A stretch of 64,000 bases of DNA from Actinotalea soli. Lineage in GTDB: Bacteria > Actinomycetota > Actinomycetes > Actinomycetales > Cellulomonadaceae. A model generated the notes under the pieces. It saw only the letters and a list, made by a program, of their open reading frames with translations. It had not been told where the DNA came from and did not search any database. The stretch covers positions 620,001-684,000 of the forward strand of contig NZ_JAGEMK010000001.1 in NCBI RefSeq assembly GCF_017565425.1, written 5' to 3'. A program made the translations under genes and the position numbers. This document shows positions 25,495 to 34,147 of the stretch, one piece after another (positions within the stretch are counted from its first letter, which is position 1; every line of letters begins with the position of its first letter).

Positions 25495-26805
25495 ATGCCT
25501 GCCGAGGGTGCGGTGATCCTGCATGCCGACCTCGACGCCTTCTACGCGTCGGTCGAGCAGCTCCTCGACCCTGCACTCCGAGGCAGGCCGATCGCGGTCG
25601 GTGGCGGGCCCCACGGGGGCGTGGTCCTCGCGGCCTCCTACGAGGCGAAGCAGCACGGGGTGCAGGGCGGCATGCCCGGCTGGCGCGCGGCCCGGCTCTG
25701 CCCCGACCTGACCTTCGTCCGCGGCAGCTTCGGGGAGTACCAGCGCCTGGGCGACGCCGCGATGGCCGTGCTCACCGACATGAGCCCGCTGGTCGAGCGC
25801 ATCTCGATCGACGAGGCCTTCGTGGACGTCTCCGGGTCGGTCCACCTGCTCGGCCCGCCGGCAACCATCGCCGCGAGGATCCGCCGTCGGGTGCGCGAGG
25901 AGGTCGGGCTGCCGATCTCGGTCGGCGCCGCCCGGACCAAGCACCTGGCCAAGATCGCCTCGCAGGTCGCGAAGCCCGACGGACTGGTGGTCGTCGAGCC
26001 GGGCACCGAGCACCGGTTCCTCGACCCGCTCCCGGTGGGTCTCGTGTGGGGGGTCGGGCCCGTCACCGAGGAGCGGCTCGCGGGGTTGGGGGTGCGCACC
26101 ATCGGCGAGCTCGCCCGCACCCCGTCCTCGACGGTCGAGCGCCTGCTCGGCCACGCGGTCGGCGGCAAGCTGCTCGCCATGGCGCACGACGACGACGCCC
26201 GGCGTGTCACCACGAGCCGCCGCGCCCGCTCGGTCGGCGCCCAGTCGGCAGTCCGACGACAGCGCCCGGATGCCGCGGAGGTCCGCGGCGTGCTGTCGCA
26301 CCTGGCCGACCGCGTCTGCCGGCGGTTGCGGGGGCAGGGCCTCGCGGGGCGCACCGTCACGGCCCGGGTCCGCTTCACCGGGCGACGCTCGGTCACCAGG
26401 TCGCGGACCCTGCGCGAACCCGTGGCCACCACCCTGACCGTGACCGAGATCGCCGAGCAGCTCGCCTGGTCCGCGATCACCGAGGCCGGGGCGAGCCACG
26501 AGATCACCCTGCTGGGGGTGTCGGTCTCGGGACTGACCGACCAGCGCTCGATCCAGCTCGAGCTCGAGCTGCCGCCCCCCGACCCCTGGCGCCCCGGCTC
26601 GGCCCCTGGCGCGGCGCGGCGGGCCGTGGACGGTTCGGTCGACGCGATCCGCGGCCGGTTCGGCGCCACGAGCGTCGGCTATCTGCCCGTCCTGGTGCAC
26701 CGCAAGGGTGCCGTCCCCGACGCCTTCCGTGAGCTGGCAGAGCACGACGACCTGGTCGAGCGCGGCGCTGCGAGCCCGGACGAGCTGGTCCCGGGCTCGC
26801 CCTAG
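25495..26805 (+). CDS. dinB: DNA polymerase IV (Y-family)
   Basis: The translesion polymerase has 436 residues. The catalytic acids are D12 in HADLDAFYASVEQ and D106/E107 in RISIDEAFVDVSG. GVGPVTEERLAGLGVRTIGELA is the helix-hairpin-helix, and the C-terminal little finger extends to about residue 380. No clear beta-clamp motif was spotted at the end. It is predicted to be SOS-induced from the dyad upstream and leaderless. It ends with a four-base overlap with the convergent pdxH. Confidence 0.95.
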   Translation: MPAEGAVILHADLDAFYASVEQLLDPALRGRPIAVGGGPHGGVVLAASYEAKQHGVQGGMPGWRAARLCPDLTFVRGSFGEYQRLGDAAMAVLTDMSPLVERISIDEAFVDVSGSVHLLGPPATIAARIRRRVREEVGLPISVGAARTKHLAKIASQVAKPDGLVVVEPGTEHRFLDPLPVGLVWGVGPVTEERLAGLGVRTIGELARTPSSTVERLLGHAVGGKLLAMAHDDDARRVTTSRRARSVGAQSAVRRQRPDAAEVRGVLSHLADRVCRRLRGQGLAGRTVTARVRFTGRRSVTRSRTLREPVATTLTVTEIAEQLAWSAITEAGASHEITLLGVSVSGLTDQRSIQLELELPPPDPWRPGSAPGAARRAVDGSVDAIRGRFGATSVGYLPVLVHRKGAVPDAFRELAEHDDLVERGAASPDELVPGSP

Positions 26806-27509
26806 GGCCAGCGCATCCCGCTGCTCCACCCCGCCTCGTCGCGCTCGTACACCAGCCGTCGGTGCGCCCGGTCGCCGCTACCCTGCCAGAACTCGACCCG
26901 CATCGGCTCGACCTCGTACACGACCCAGGTCCCCAGCACGAGGCCCGGGGACCGCTCGATCTGCTCGGTGGCCCGGCGGGTCGCCGCAGCGAGGTCGTCG
27001 AGCTCCGCGAGGGGCTCCCCGGGCCGCGCCGCCAGGGCGGCCACGCGCGAGGCGGGTGAGCGGCTCAGGAAGTCCTCCGCCGAGGCCGAGGCGGCGACCT
27101 GTCGCGCGGACCCCTCGACGCGCACCTGCCTACCCAGGGGCTGCCAGTAGAAGCACAGGGCGACCTGGGGCCGGGCCTCGAGGTCCTGGGCCTTGCGGCT
27201 GCGGGTGTCGGTCGCGAACCTCCAGCCACCGTCGACCACGTCGTCGAGGACCACCACGCGGCTCGAGGGCCGGCCGTCGGGGCCGACCGTCGCGACGGTC
27301 AGGGTGTGCGGCTCGGGCACCTCCTGCTCGAGCGCCTCCTCGAACCAGCGCAGGAACAGCTCGACCGGCTCACCGGGCACGTCGGCGAGGTCGAGCGCTG
27401 GCAGCGGGCCCGCGAGCGCGGGGATCCGGCGCAGCCGCGAGCGCAACGAGTCGCGGTCGCGGTGCCGCGCGCTGGGCCTGGCGGGGTCGGGGTGCGTCGG
27501 GTCGGTCAT
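26802..27509 (-). CDS. pdxH: pyridoxine/pyridoxamine 5'-phosphate oxidase
   Basis: PdxH oxidises pyridoxine or pyridoxamine phosphate to PLP using FMN. The 235 residues contain PSSRVVVLDDVV (FMN-binding arginine), CFYWQPLGRQVRVEG, and the C-terminal VEFWQGSGDRAHRR...W block that defines the family. The ATG at 27509 has AGGAGG upstream. The Micrococcales protein carries a slightly longer Arg-rich N-terminus than the E. coli enzyme. Confidence 0.93.
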   Translation of the reverse strand: MTDPTHPDPARPSARHRDRDSLRSRLRRIPALAGPLPALDLADVPGEPVELFLRWFEEALEQEVPEPHTLTVATVGPDGRPSSRVVVLDDVVDGGWRFATDTRSRKAQDLEARPQVALCFYWQPLGRQVRVEGSARQVAASASAEDFLSRSPASRVAALAARPGEPLAELDDLAAATRRATEQIERSPGLVLGTWVVYEVEPMRVEFWQGSGDRAHRRLVYERDEAGWSSGMRWP

Positions 27510-27585
27510 GGCGCCTCCTGGTCTCGGGGCGACCCTAGGCCCACGCAGACGGCCCCACCCGGGCAGGGGACCCTCGGCACGGATC

Positions 27586-27591
27586 TACCCT
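27586..27591 (+). promoter_or_regulatory. -10 element of a leaderless gene
   Basis: TACCCT is six bases before the GTG at 27598. There is no ribosome binding site. Confidence 0.45.
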
Positions 27592-27597
27592 GGGACG

Positions 27598-28521
27598 GTG
27601 CCCATCGTCGTCCCGCGCCGTCTCGCGCCCGAGGTGCTGCCTGCAGACCTCTGGCTGTCGCGGGCCGCAGCGCATCAGGCGCGCGCCGACGAGCTCACCG
27701 CGGACCACCGTGCGCGCCGCGCCGCGGGCGAACGGCACCCGATCGACGACTTCCTCTTCGACTACTACGGCACCAAGCCCTCGCTCCTGCGGCGCTGGCA
27801 CCCGGGCCCGGGCCTGGCCCTGGCCCCGACCCCCGAGGGCTCGGCCGAGCACGCGGGGTGGCGGTGGTACCGCGAGGACGGGGGCGGCGTGGTGCGGTTC
27901 GACGTCGAGGCCTTCCTCGCCGACCGGGGCAGCACCGTGCGGTACGTCCACCACCTGCTCTCGGCGACCGCGGGCCGCCCGGCGCACACCGGCTGCCTGG
28001 GTCTGCACGAGTGGGCGATGGTCTACCGCCAGGACGACGCCCGGCGCCGCCACTCCCTGCCCCTGCGCCTCGGTCGGGAGGGCACCGACGCCGTGGTGGA
28101 GTCCCACCCGCTGCGCTGCACCCACATCGACGCCTTCCGCTTCTTCACCCCCGAGGCCGTGGGGCGCAACCGGCTGCAGCCCACCCGCGAGAACCAGCCC
28201 GAGCTCGAGCAGCCCGGTTGCCTGCACGCGAACATGGACCTCTGGAAGTGGTGCTCGAAGCTCGGCCCGGCCGTGCCCGGGGACCTGGCCCTGGACTGCT
28301 TCGCCCTGGCGCGCGAGATCCGCACCCTCGACATGCAGGCCTCTCCCTACGACGTGTCGGGCCTCGGCGAGCAGGCCGTCGCGATCGAGACCCCCGAGGG
28401 CAAGGCCGAGTACGTCGCCCGGCAGCGCGGGTTCGCCGAGAGGTCGGGTGAGCTCCGGGCCCGGCTGATCCGGATCTGCGCAGACCTGGACCCCACGCTG
28501 GTGCCACACTCGACCGCGTGA
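27598..28521 (+). CDS. conserved actinobacterial protein (often labelled 3-methyladenine DNA glycosylase)
   Basis: The 307-residue protein has HPIDDFLFDYYGTKPSLLRRWHPG near residue 45, LGLHEWAMVYR in the middle, HIDAFRFFTP, and the C-terminal SPYDVSGLGEQAVAIETPEGKAEY. I recall this conserved family being labelled 3-methyladenine DNA glycosylase in databases. No helix-hairpin-helix or AAG-type catalytic motif is visible, so I do not rely on that label. It probably shares a transcript with the S66 peptidase, which it overlaps by four bases. Confidence 0.8.
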   Translation: MPIVVPRRLAPEVLPADLWLSRAAAHQARADELTADHRARRAAGERHPIDDFLFDYYGTKPSLLRRWHPGPGLALAPTPEGSAEHAGWRWYREDGGGVVRFDVEAFLADRGSTVRYVHHLLSATAGRPAHTGCLGLHEWAMVYRQDDARRRHSLPLRLGREGTDAVVESHPLRCTHIDAFRFFTPEAVGRNRLQPTRENQPELEQPGCLHANMDLWKWCSKLGPAVPGDLALDCFALAREIRTLDMQASPYDVSGLGEQAVAIETPEGKAEYVARQRGFAERSGELRARLIRICADLDPTLVPHSTA

Positions 28522-29546
28522 CCCTCCGCTACCCGGCAGCCCTGCGTCCCGGCGACGTGATCGGCGTGACCGCGCCGTCGGCAGGCGTCGCCCCCGCGCT
28601 GCGCCCGCGGCTCGAGGTCGCCGCCGAGCACCTGCGCTCACGCGGCTTCGAGGTGCTGCTCGGCGACTGCCTCGACGACGCGGGGGTGGTGAGCGCGCCG
28701 GCCGCCGAGCGCGCGGCAGAGCTGACGGCGATGCTGACGGACCCGGCGGTCCGCGCCGTCGTGCCGCCCTGGGGCGGGCAGCTCGCGATCGACCTGCTGC
28801 CGCACCTGGACTGGGAGCGCCTCGCGGCCGCCGAGCCCACCTGGCTGGTGGGCTTCTCCGACACCACCACCCTGCTGCTGCCGCTCACGGTGCACGCGGG
28901 CTGGGCGACCCTGCACGGCCAGAACCTCATGGACACCCCGTACCAGGTGCCCGCGCCCCTCATGCCCTGGCTCGACGTCGTGACCGCCCCGCGCGGCGCG
29001 GTGCTCAGCCAGGCCCCCTCGCGGGCCCACCGACGTGGGGCCTTCGACGACTGGGCGGCCGACCCCACGGTCACCGGCTACTCCTTCGACACCGCCGGGA
29101 CGTGGGTGCGGCTCGACGGCGAGGAGCCGGTGACCGTCGCCGGCCGTCTGCTCGGCGGCTGCCTCGAGACCATCCACCACCTGCAGGGCACCCCGTACGG
29201 CGACGTGCCAGGCTTCGTCGAGCGCCAGGCCCCCGAGGGGCTGGTGGTGTATGTCGAGGCGGCCGAGGCCCCGGCCCTGGACACCGCGCGGTCCCTGCAC
29301 GGGATGCGGCTGGCCGGCTGGTTCGACCACGCCCGCGCGGTCCTCGTGGGCCGCACCTCGGCCCCCGACTCCCCCGGGCTCACCCAGCGCGAGGCCGTCC
29401 TCGACGCCCTGGGCGGGCTCGGCGTCCCGATCATCGGCGAGGTCGACTGCGGGCACGTGCCGCCCCACCTGGCCCTGGTCAACGGCGCCCCCACGACGGT
29501 CCGCTGGTCACCCCGCGGCTCCTCGCTGGTGCAGACCCTCGCCTGA
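28518..29546 (+). CDS. S66-family LD-carboxypeptidase / MccF-like protein
   Basis: The 342-residue protein begins RPGDVIGVTAPSAG. It has the nucleophile Ser in GFSDTTTLL, the Glu in VYVEAAEAP and the His in DCGHVPPHL, the S66 Ser-Glu-His triad. Family members cut murein tetrapeptides during recycling, or detoxify microcin C and self-made peptide-nucleotides (MccF). MccF-type length and the cytosolic character fit either role. The GTG start overlaps the upstream stop by four bases. Confidence 0.87.
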   Translation: MTLRYPAALRPGDVIGVTAPSAGVAPALRPRLEVAAEHLRSRGFEVLLGDCLDDAGVVSAPAAERAAELTAMLTDPAVRAVVPPWGGQLAIDLLPHLDWERLAAAEPTWLVGFSDTTTLLLPLTVHAGWATLHGQNLMDTPYQVPAPLMPWLDVVTAPRGAVLSQAPSRAHRRGAFDDWAADPTVTGYSFDTAGTWVRLDGEEPVTVAGRLLGGCLETIHHLQGTPYGDVPGFVERQAPEGLVVYVEAAEAPALDTARSLHGMRLAGWFDHARAVLVGRTSAPDSPGLTQREAVLDALGGLGVPIIGEVDCGHVPPHLALVNGAPTTVRWSPRGSSLVQTLA

Positions 29547-29557
29547 GCGTCCCCACG

Positions 29558-29635
29558 CCTCGTCCGAGGCGCGGCCGCACCTGCCCCCACGGGGCGCGAC
29601 CGCACCACGCCCCCACGAGGCGCGACCGCACCTGG
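29558..29635. repeat. three imperfect 26-base tandem repeats
   Basis: Copies at 29584-29609 and 29610-29635 share CCCCCACGnGGCGCGACCGCACC. A more diverged copy at 29558-29583 keeps GAGGCGCGGCCGCACCTG. They fill the gap between the S66 peptidase and the helicase gene, so they lie in the helicase leader or promoter region. Confidence 0.7.
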
Positions 29636-29649
29636 GAGGATGGCCGGTG

Positions 29650-32298
29650 ATGACCACCACGAGCACTCCCCCGACCCTCGCCGAGCGCATCCCGACCGAC
29701 CCCCAGGATGCGGACGCCCTCTACGCGGCCTTCGTGGGCTGGGCCGAGGACCAGGGCCTCACGCTCTACCCGGCCCAGGACGAGGCCCTGCTCGAGCTGG
29801 TCACCGGCTCGCACGTGATCCTCTCGACGCCGACGGGCTCGGGGAAGTCCCTGGTCGCGGTGGCCGCGCACTTCGTCGCCCTGGCCCAGGGGCGACGGAC
29901 CTACTACACCGCACCGCTCAAGGCCCTGGTGAGCGAGAAGTTCTTCGACCTGGTCAAGGCCTTCGGCTCGCAGAACGTCGGCATGATGACCGGGGACAGC
30001 GCGGTGAACCCCGGCGCCCCGATCATCTGCTGCACGGCCGAGATCCTGGCCAACATCGCCCTGCGCACCGGTGACGGGGCCGCCGAGCACCCCGACCACG
30101 TGGACGACCTGGCCGTGCCGGGCGAGGACGCCGTCGGGCAGGTCGTCATGGACGAGTTCCACTTCTACGCCGATCCCCAGCGCGGGTGGGCGTGGCAGGT
30201 CCCGCTGCTCGAGCTGCCGCGCACCCAGTTCCTGCTGATGTCCGCGACCCTGGGCGAGGTCGACTTCTTCGTCGAGGACCTCGAGAAGCGCAGCAACCGC
30301 GCCGTCGCGACCGTGACGAACACCGAGCGTCCCGTGCCGCTGACCTTCAGCTACGTCGTCGAGCCCCTGCACGAGGTGGTCGAGGACCTGGTCCACACCC
30401 GACGCGCCCCGGTGTACCTCGTGCACTTCACCCAGCGCGACGCCGTCGAGAGGGCCCAGGCCCTGCTCTCGACGACGGTGGCCTCACGCGAGCAGCGGGA
30501 CGCAATCGCTGCCGAGCTCGGGGCGTTCCGCTTCGGCACGGGCTTCGGCAAGACCCTCTCGCGGCTGCTGCGCCACGGGGTCGGGATCCACCACGCCGGG
30601 ATGCTGCCCAAGTACCGGCGGGTGGTCGAGCGGCTCACCCAGCGTGGCCTGCTCACCGTGGTCTGCGGCACCGACACCCTGGGCGTGGGGATCAACGTGC
30701 CGATCCGCACCGTCGTGCTGACCTCCCTGGTCAAGTACGACGGCGTGCGGATGCGGCACCTCAGCGCACGCGAGTTCCACCAGATCGCGGGCCGGGCAGG
30801 GCGGGCAGGCTACGACACCGTGGGCGAGGTGGTCGTCATGGCCCCCGACCACGTGATCGAGAACCGCAAGCTGCTGGCCAAGGCCGGGGACGACCCCAAG
30901 AAGCTCAAGAAGATCGTCCGCAAGAAGGCCCCCGAGGGGGCCGTCAACTGGACCGACAAGACCTTCGAGCGGCTGCGTGACGCCCCGCCCGAGCCGCTGA
31001 CCTCGAGCTTCGCGGTGAGCCACGCCATGGTCCTCAACGTGCTCGCGCGCCAGGCCCCCGACCGGCACGGCACGGTGCGGTCGGGGCCCGCGAGCGACCC
31101 GGTCGAGGCCATGCGGCACCTGCTCACCGAGAACCACGAGCCCGAGGCCACGCGCGGCCGGCACGTGCGCCAGGCCGTGCGGATCTACCGGTCGCTGCGC
31201 ACCGCGGGGGTGGTGGAGCGGGTCGACCGCGAGGACGGGCGGGGCCGCACCGTCCGGCTCACGGTCGACATGCCCGCGGACTTCGCCCTCAACCAGCCGC
31301 TGTCCCCCTTCGCCTACGCGGCGCTGGACGTGCTGGACCGCGAGTCGCCCGCCTACGCCCTGGACGTGCTGTCGGTCATCGAGTCGACCCTGGACGACCC
31401 CCGCCAGGTGCTCGTCGCGCAGGAGAAGAAGGCCCGCGGCGAGGCCATCGGCGCGATGAAGGCCGAGGGATACGACTACGAGGAGCGCATGGCCGCCCTC
31501 GAGGACATCACCTACCCCAAGCCTCTGGCCGAGCTGCTCGAGGGCACCTTCGCGATCTACAAGCAGGCCAACCCGTGGGTCGCCGACCACGAGCTGTCCC
31601 CCAAGTCCGTGGTCCGGGACCTGCACGAGCACGCGATGACCTTCACCGAGTACGTCTCGTACTACGGCCTCGAGCGCACCGAGGGGGTGCTGCTGCGCTA
31701 CCTCGCCGACGCGTTCCGAGCCCTGCGCCAGACCGTGCCGGCCGAGCGACGCGACGAGCACCTCGAGGACCTCGTCGAGTGGTTGGGCGAGCTGGTCCGC
31801 GGCACCGACTCGAGCCTGCTCGACGAGTGGGAGCGTCTGAGCAACCCCGAGGCCGTGGACGCCGCTGCGGACGACGACGGTCTCGCCGAGGAGGCTCCCC
31901 CGGCGATCACGACCAACCGACGCGCCTTCCGGGTGCTGGTCCGCAACGCGCTCTTCCGCCGGGTCGAGCTGGCCGCCCGCGAGCGCTGGACCGAGCTGGG
32001 GAACCTGGGCGACGTCGACCCCGACGGCGAGCGCTGGGACACCGAGCGGTGGCACGACGCCCTCGACCCGTACTTCGACGAGCACGACGAGATCGGCGTG
32101 GGACCCGACGCCCGCGGCCCCGGCCTGCTGATGATCACCGAGCGCCCCGGGACCGACGGCGAGCGCTGGGAGGTCCGCCAGGTGCTCGACGACCCGGCGC
32201 GGGACCGCGACTGGCGGATCGACGCCGTCGTCGACCTGGCTGCGAGCGACGAGCGCGGCGCGGTGGCCCTCACGGTGGTCGCAGCCGGGCGGCTCTAG
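29650..32298 (+). CDS. DUF3516-type DEAD/DEAH-box helicase (Ski2-like)
   Basis: The 882-residue protein has Walker A STPTGSGKSLVA (about residue 55), a DEFH box (MDEFHFY), LMSATLGE, the motif VI region QIAGRAGRAGYD, and a long C-terminal part with the DUF3516 region. It belongs to the actinobacterial group near HelY/Ski2, probably an RNA or DNA helicase; the target is unknown. GGGAGGA precedes the start. The ATG at 29650 is used, though a GTG at 29647 has the better spacing. Confidence 0.9.
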   Translation: MTTTSTPPTLAERIPTDPQDADALYAAFVGWAEDQGLTLYPAQDEALLELVTGSHVILSTPTGSGKSLVAVAAHFVALAQGRRTYYTAPLKALVSEKFFDLVKAFGSQNVGMMTGDSAVNPGAPIICCTAEILANIALRTGDGAAEHPDHVDDLAVPGEDAVGQVVMDEFHFYADPQRGWAWQVPLLELPRTQFLLMSATLGEVDFFVEDLEKRSNRAVATVTNTERPVPLTFSYVVEPLHEVVEDLVHTRRAPVYLVHFTQRDAVERAQALLSTTVASREQRDAIAAELGAFRFGTGFGKTLSRLLRHGVGIHHAGMLPKYRRVVERLTQRGLLTVVCGTDTLGVGINVPIRTVVLTSLVKYDGVRMRHLSAREFHQIAGRAGRAGYDTVGEVVVMAPDHVIENRKLLAKAGDDPKKLKKIVRKKAPEGAVNWTDKTFERLRDAPPEPLTSSFAVSHAMVLNVLARQAPDRHGTVRSGPASDPVEAMRHLLTENHEPEATRGRHVRQAVRIYRSLRTAGVVERVDREDGRGRTVRLTVDMPADFALNQPLSPFAYAALDVLDRESPAYALDVLSVIESTLDDPRQVLVAQEKKARGEAIGAMKAEGYDYEERMAALEDITYPKPLAELLEGTFAIYKQANPWVADHELSPKSVVRDLHEHAMTFTEYVSYYGLERTEGVLLRYLADAFRALRQTVPAERRDEHLEDLVEWLGELVRGTDSSLLDEWERLSNPEAVDAAADDDGLAEEAPPAITTNRRAFRVLVRNALFRRVELAARERWTELGNLGDVDPDGERWDTERWHDALDPYFDEHDEIGVGPDARGPGLLMITERPGTDGERWEVRQVLDDPARDRDWRIDAVVDLAASDERGAVALTVVAAGRL

Positions 32299-32345
32299 GC
32301 AGGGCCGCTCCCCGGCCCCGTCGCCCTCCCCCTGCGGCGCCTGGC

Positions 32346-32351
32346 TACAGT
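32346..32351 (+). promoter_or_regulatory. -10 element of leaderless ybaK
   Basis: TACAGT is six bases before the ybaK GTG, in the 59-base gap after the helicase gene. Confidence 0.45.
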
Positions 32352-32357
32352 GCCGAG

Positions 32358-32849
32358 GTGGCGAAGAAGAAGCCCCGCGGCACCCCGGCCCTGGTCGCCC
32401 TCGAGGCTGCCGGTGTGGACCACACCGTCCACGCCTACGAGCACCACGCCGAGAGCGACCTCGGGTACGGGCTCGAGGCGGCCCAGGCCCTCGGCCTTCC
32501 CCCCGAGCAGGTTCTCAAGACCCTCGTGGCGGCGGTCGACGGCCGGTTGACCGTGGCCGTGGTCCCGGTGACCGGCCGGGTGGACCTCAAGGCTCTCGCC
32601 TCAGCCGTCGGCGGCAAGCGGGCCGTCATGGCCGAGGTGGACGCGGCCGAGCGTGCCACCGGGTACGTCGCCGGTGGCATCTCCCCCCTCGGGCAGCGCA
32701 CGTCCCTGCCGACGGTGGTCGACGACTCCGCCGCCGGCCTCGCCGTGGTCTACGTCTCAGCAGGCCGGCGCGGGCTCGACGTCGGGCTGTCACCCGCCGA
32801 CCTGGTGCGTCTCACCGGTGCGCGAACGGCACCGATCGCGCGGTCATGA
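32358..32849 (+). CDS. ybaK: Cys-tRNA(Pro) deacylase YbaK
   Basis: The 163-residue protein begins KKKPRGTPALVALEAAGV and has GLEAAQALGLPPEQVLKTLV and the catalytic-lysine region VPVTGRVDLKALASAVGGKRA. YbaK clears cysteine mischarged onto tRNA-Pro. GGISPLGQR is the usual C-terminal block. The leaderless GTG start removes a long unrelated upstream frame. Confidence 0.93.
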   Translation: MAKKKPRGTPALVALEAAGVDHTVHAYEHHAESDLGYGLEAAQALGLPPEQVLKTLVAAVDGRLTVAVVPVTGRVDLKALASAVGGKRAVMAEVDAAERATGYVAGGISPLGQRTSLPTVVDDSAAGLAVVYVSAGRRGLDVGLSPADLVRLTGARTAPIARS

Positions 32850-32863
32850 CCTGCCGATGACGA

Positions 32864-33262
32864 TCAGCGGCCGTAGCCGGCGAAGGGGCGGTCGGTGGAG
32901 ACGATCTGCTTGCCCAGGGGCAGCAGCGAGACCGGGATCAGCTTGAGGTTGGCGATGCCCATCGGGATGCCGATGATCGAGACGAAGAGCGGAACCGCGG
33001 TGACCACGTGGCCGATCGCGAGCCAGATCCCGGCGACGACCACCCAGATCACGTTGCCGATGGTCGACAGGGCCCCGGCCGTCGGCCGGTCGACCACCGT
33101 TCGACCGAAGGGCCAGAGCACATAGCTGGCGATACGGAAGGAGGCGATGCCGAAGGGGATGGTCACGATGAGGATGCAGCACAGGATGCCCGCGGCGACG
33201 TAGCCCACCGCGAGCCAGAAGCCCGCGAAGACCAGCCAGATGATGTTGAGGAGGGTGTTCAC
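32864..33262 (-). CDS. yccF: YccF-domain inner-membrane protein
   Basis: This 132-residue membrane protein has two related halves: NIIWLVFAGFWLAVGYVAAG near the start and GNVIWVVVAGIWLAIGHVV about 65 residues later. Each is followed by an IPFGIA or IPMGIA motif. That duplicated pattern defines the YccF family, whose function is unknown. The start is taken at GTG 33262 because NTLLNIIWLV is the family N-terminus. There is no ribosome binding site; GACAGT lies six bases upstream. An ATG at 33298 would add 12 residues. Confidence 0.85.
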   Translation of the reverse strand: MNTLLNIIWLVFAGFWLAVGYVAAGILCCILIVTIPFGIASFRIASYVLWPFGRTVVDRPTAGALSTIGNVIWVVVAGIWLAIGHVVTAVPLFVSIIGIPMGIANLKLIPVSLLPLGKQIVSTDRPFAGYGR

Positions 33263-33382
33263 CCAGCTACTGTCTCGTGACCTGGCGTCCTCCGGCATCC
33301 GGGGGATCCCTGATCTTGCCCGGGGTGGCGCGGTGCACGCCCCGCAGGTGGTCTCGCGAATAGCCGCGCGGAGAAGGCCCAG

Positions 33383-33388
33383 TAGGGT
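33383..33388 (+). promoter_or_regulatory. -10 element of leaderless yggS
   Basis: TAGGGT is six bases before the yggS GTG. The divergent yccF start is 132 bases away. Confidence 0.45.
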
Positions 33389-33394
33389 CGCGCT

Positions 33395-34141
33395 GTGCCC
33401 CAGGACCCGACCCCCGCAGCCCAGCACGACCTCGCCCCGGCCGGCCTGGTGCACCGCCTCGAGGCCGTCCAGGAGCGCGTGCGCCAGGCCGCCGAGCACG
33501 CGGGCCGACCGGCCGAGGACGTCCGCCTGATGCTCGCGAGCAAGACCCAGCCGGCCCCGGTCGTCCGGGTGGCGGTCGAGGCCGGCGCCCGGCTGCTCGG
33601 GGAGAACAAGGTCCAGGAGCTCGTCGCCAAGGGGCCCGACCTGGCCGACCTCTCCCCCACGGTGCACCTCATCGGCCACCTGCAGTCCAACAAGGTCAAC
33701 GCCGCCTTGCGGTGGGCGGCCTGCGTGCAGAGCGTCGACACCCTCGACCTGGCCGAACGCCTCTCACGTCGCTGCGAGGCCGTCGACCGGGACCTCGAGG
33801 TCATGGTGCAGGTCAACGTCTCGGGCGAGGAGAGCAAGTACGGCGTCGCCCCCGCGCAGGCCACCGCCCTGGCCGCCGCGGTCGCGACCCTGCCTCGGCT
33901 GCGGCTGACAGGGCTGATGACGATCGGTGCGAACTCGGACGAGGAGACGGTGGTCCGGGCGGGGTTCGCCGAGCTCGGCCGGCTCCGCGACGAGGTGCTC
34001 GCCTCGGGCCTGCCGGGCACCGGCTCGGCCCACGAGCTCTCGATGGGGATGAGTGGAGACCTCGAGCTCGCGATCGCCGAGGGCGCGACGATGGTGCGGG
34101 TGGGCAGCGCGGTCTTCGGAGCCAGACCGGCGCCGGTCTGA
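33395..34141 (+). CDS. yggS: YggS/PLPBP pyridoxal phosphate homeostasis protein
   Basis: The 248-residue TIM-barrel PLP-binding protein has the lysine in MLASKTQPAPVV, GENKVQELVAKG, HLIGHLQSNKV, and the phosphate loop MGMSGDLELAIAEGATMVRVGSAVFG. It buffers free PLP rather than acting as an enzyme. Here it is a single leaderless gene, not in the division cluster where actinobacteria often keep another copy. Confidence 0.92.
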   Translation: MPQDPTPAAQHDLAPAGLVHRLEAVQERVRQAAEHAGRPAEDVRLMLASKTQPAPVVRVAVEAGARLLGENKVQELVAKGPDLADLSPTVHLIGHLQSNKVNAALRWAACVQSVDTLDLAERLSRRCEAVDRDLEVMVQVNVSGEESKYGVAPAQATALAAAVATLPRLRLTGLMTIGANSDEETVVRAGFAELGRLRDEVLASGLPGTGSAHELSMGMSGDLELAIAEGATMVRVGSAVFGARPAPV

Positions 34142-34147
34142 CCGAGG

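Noticed and set aside
29558-29635. Tandem repeats considered as a CRISPR array
   Set aside because: Repeats are directly adjacent with no unique spacers, are imperfect, and there are no cas genes in the window.
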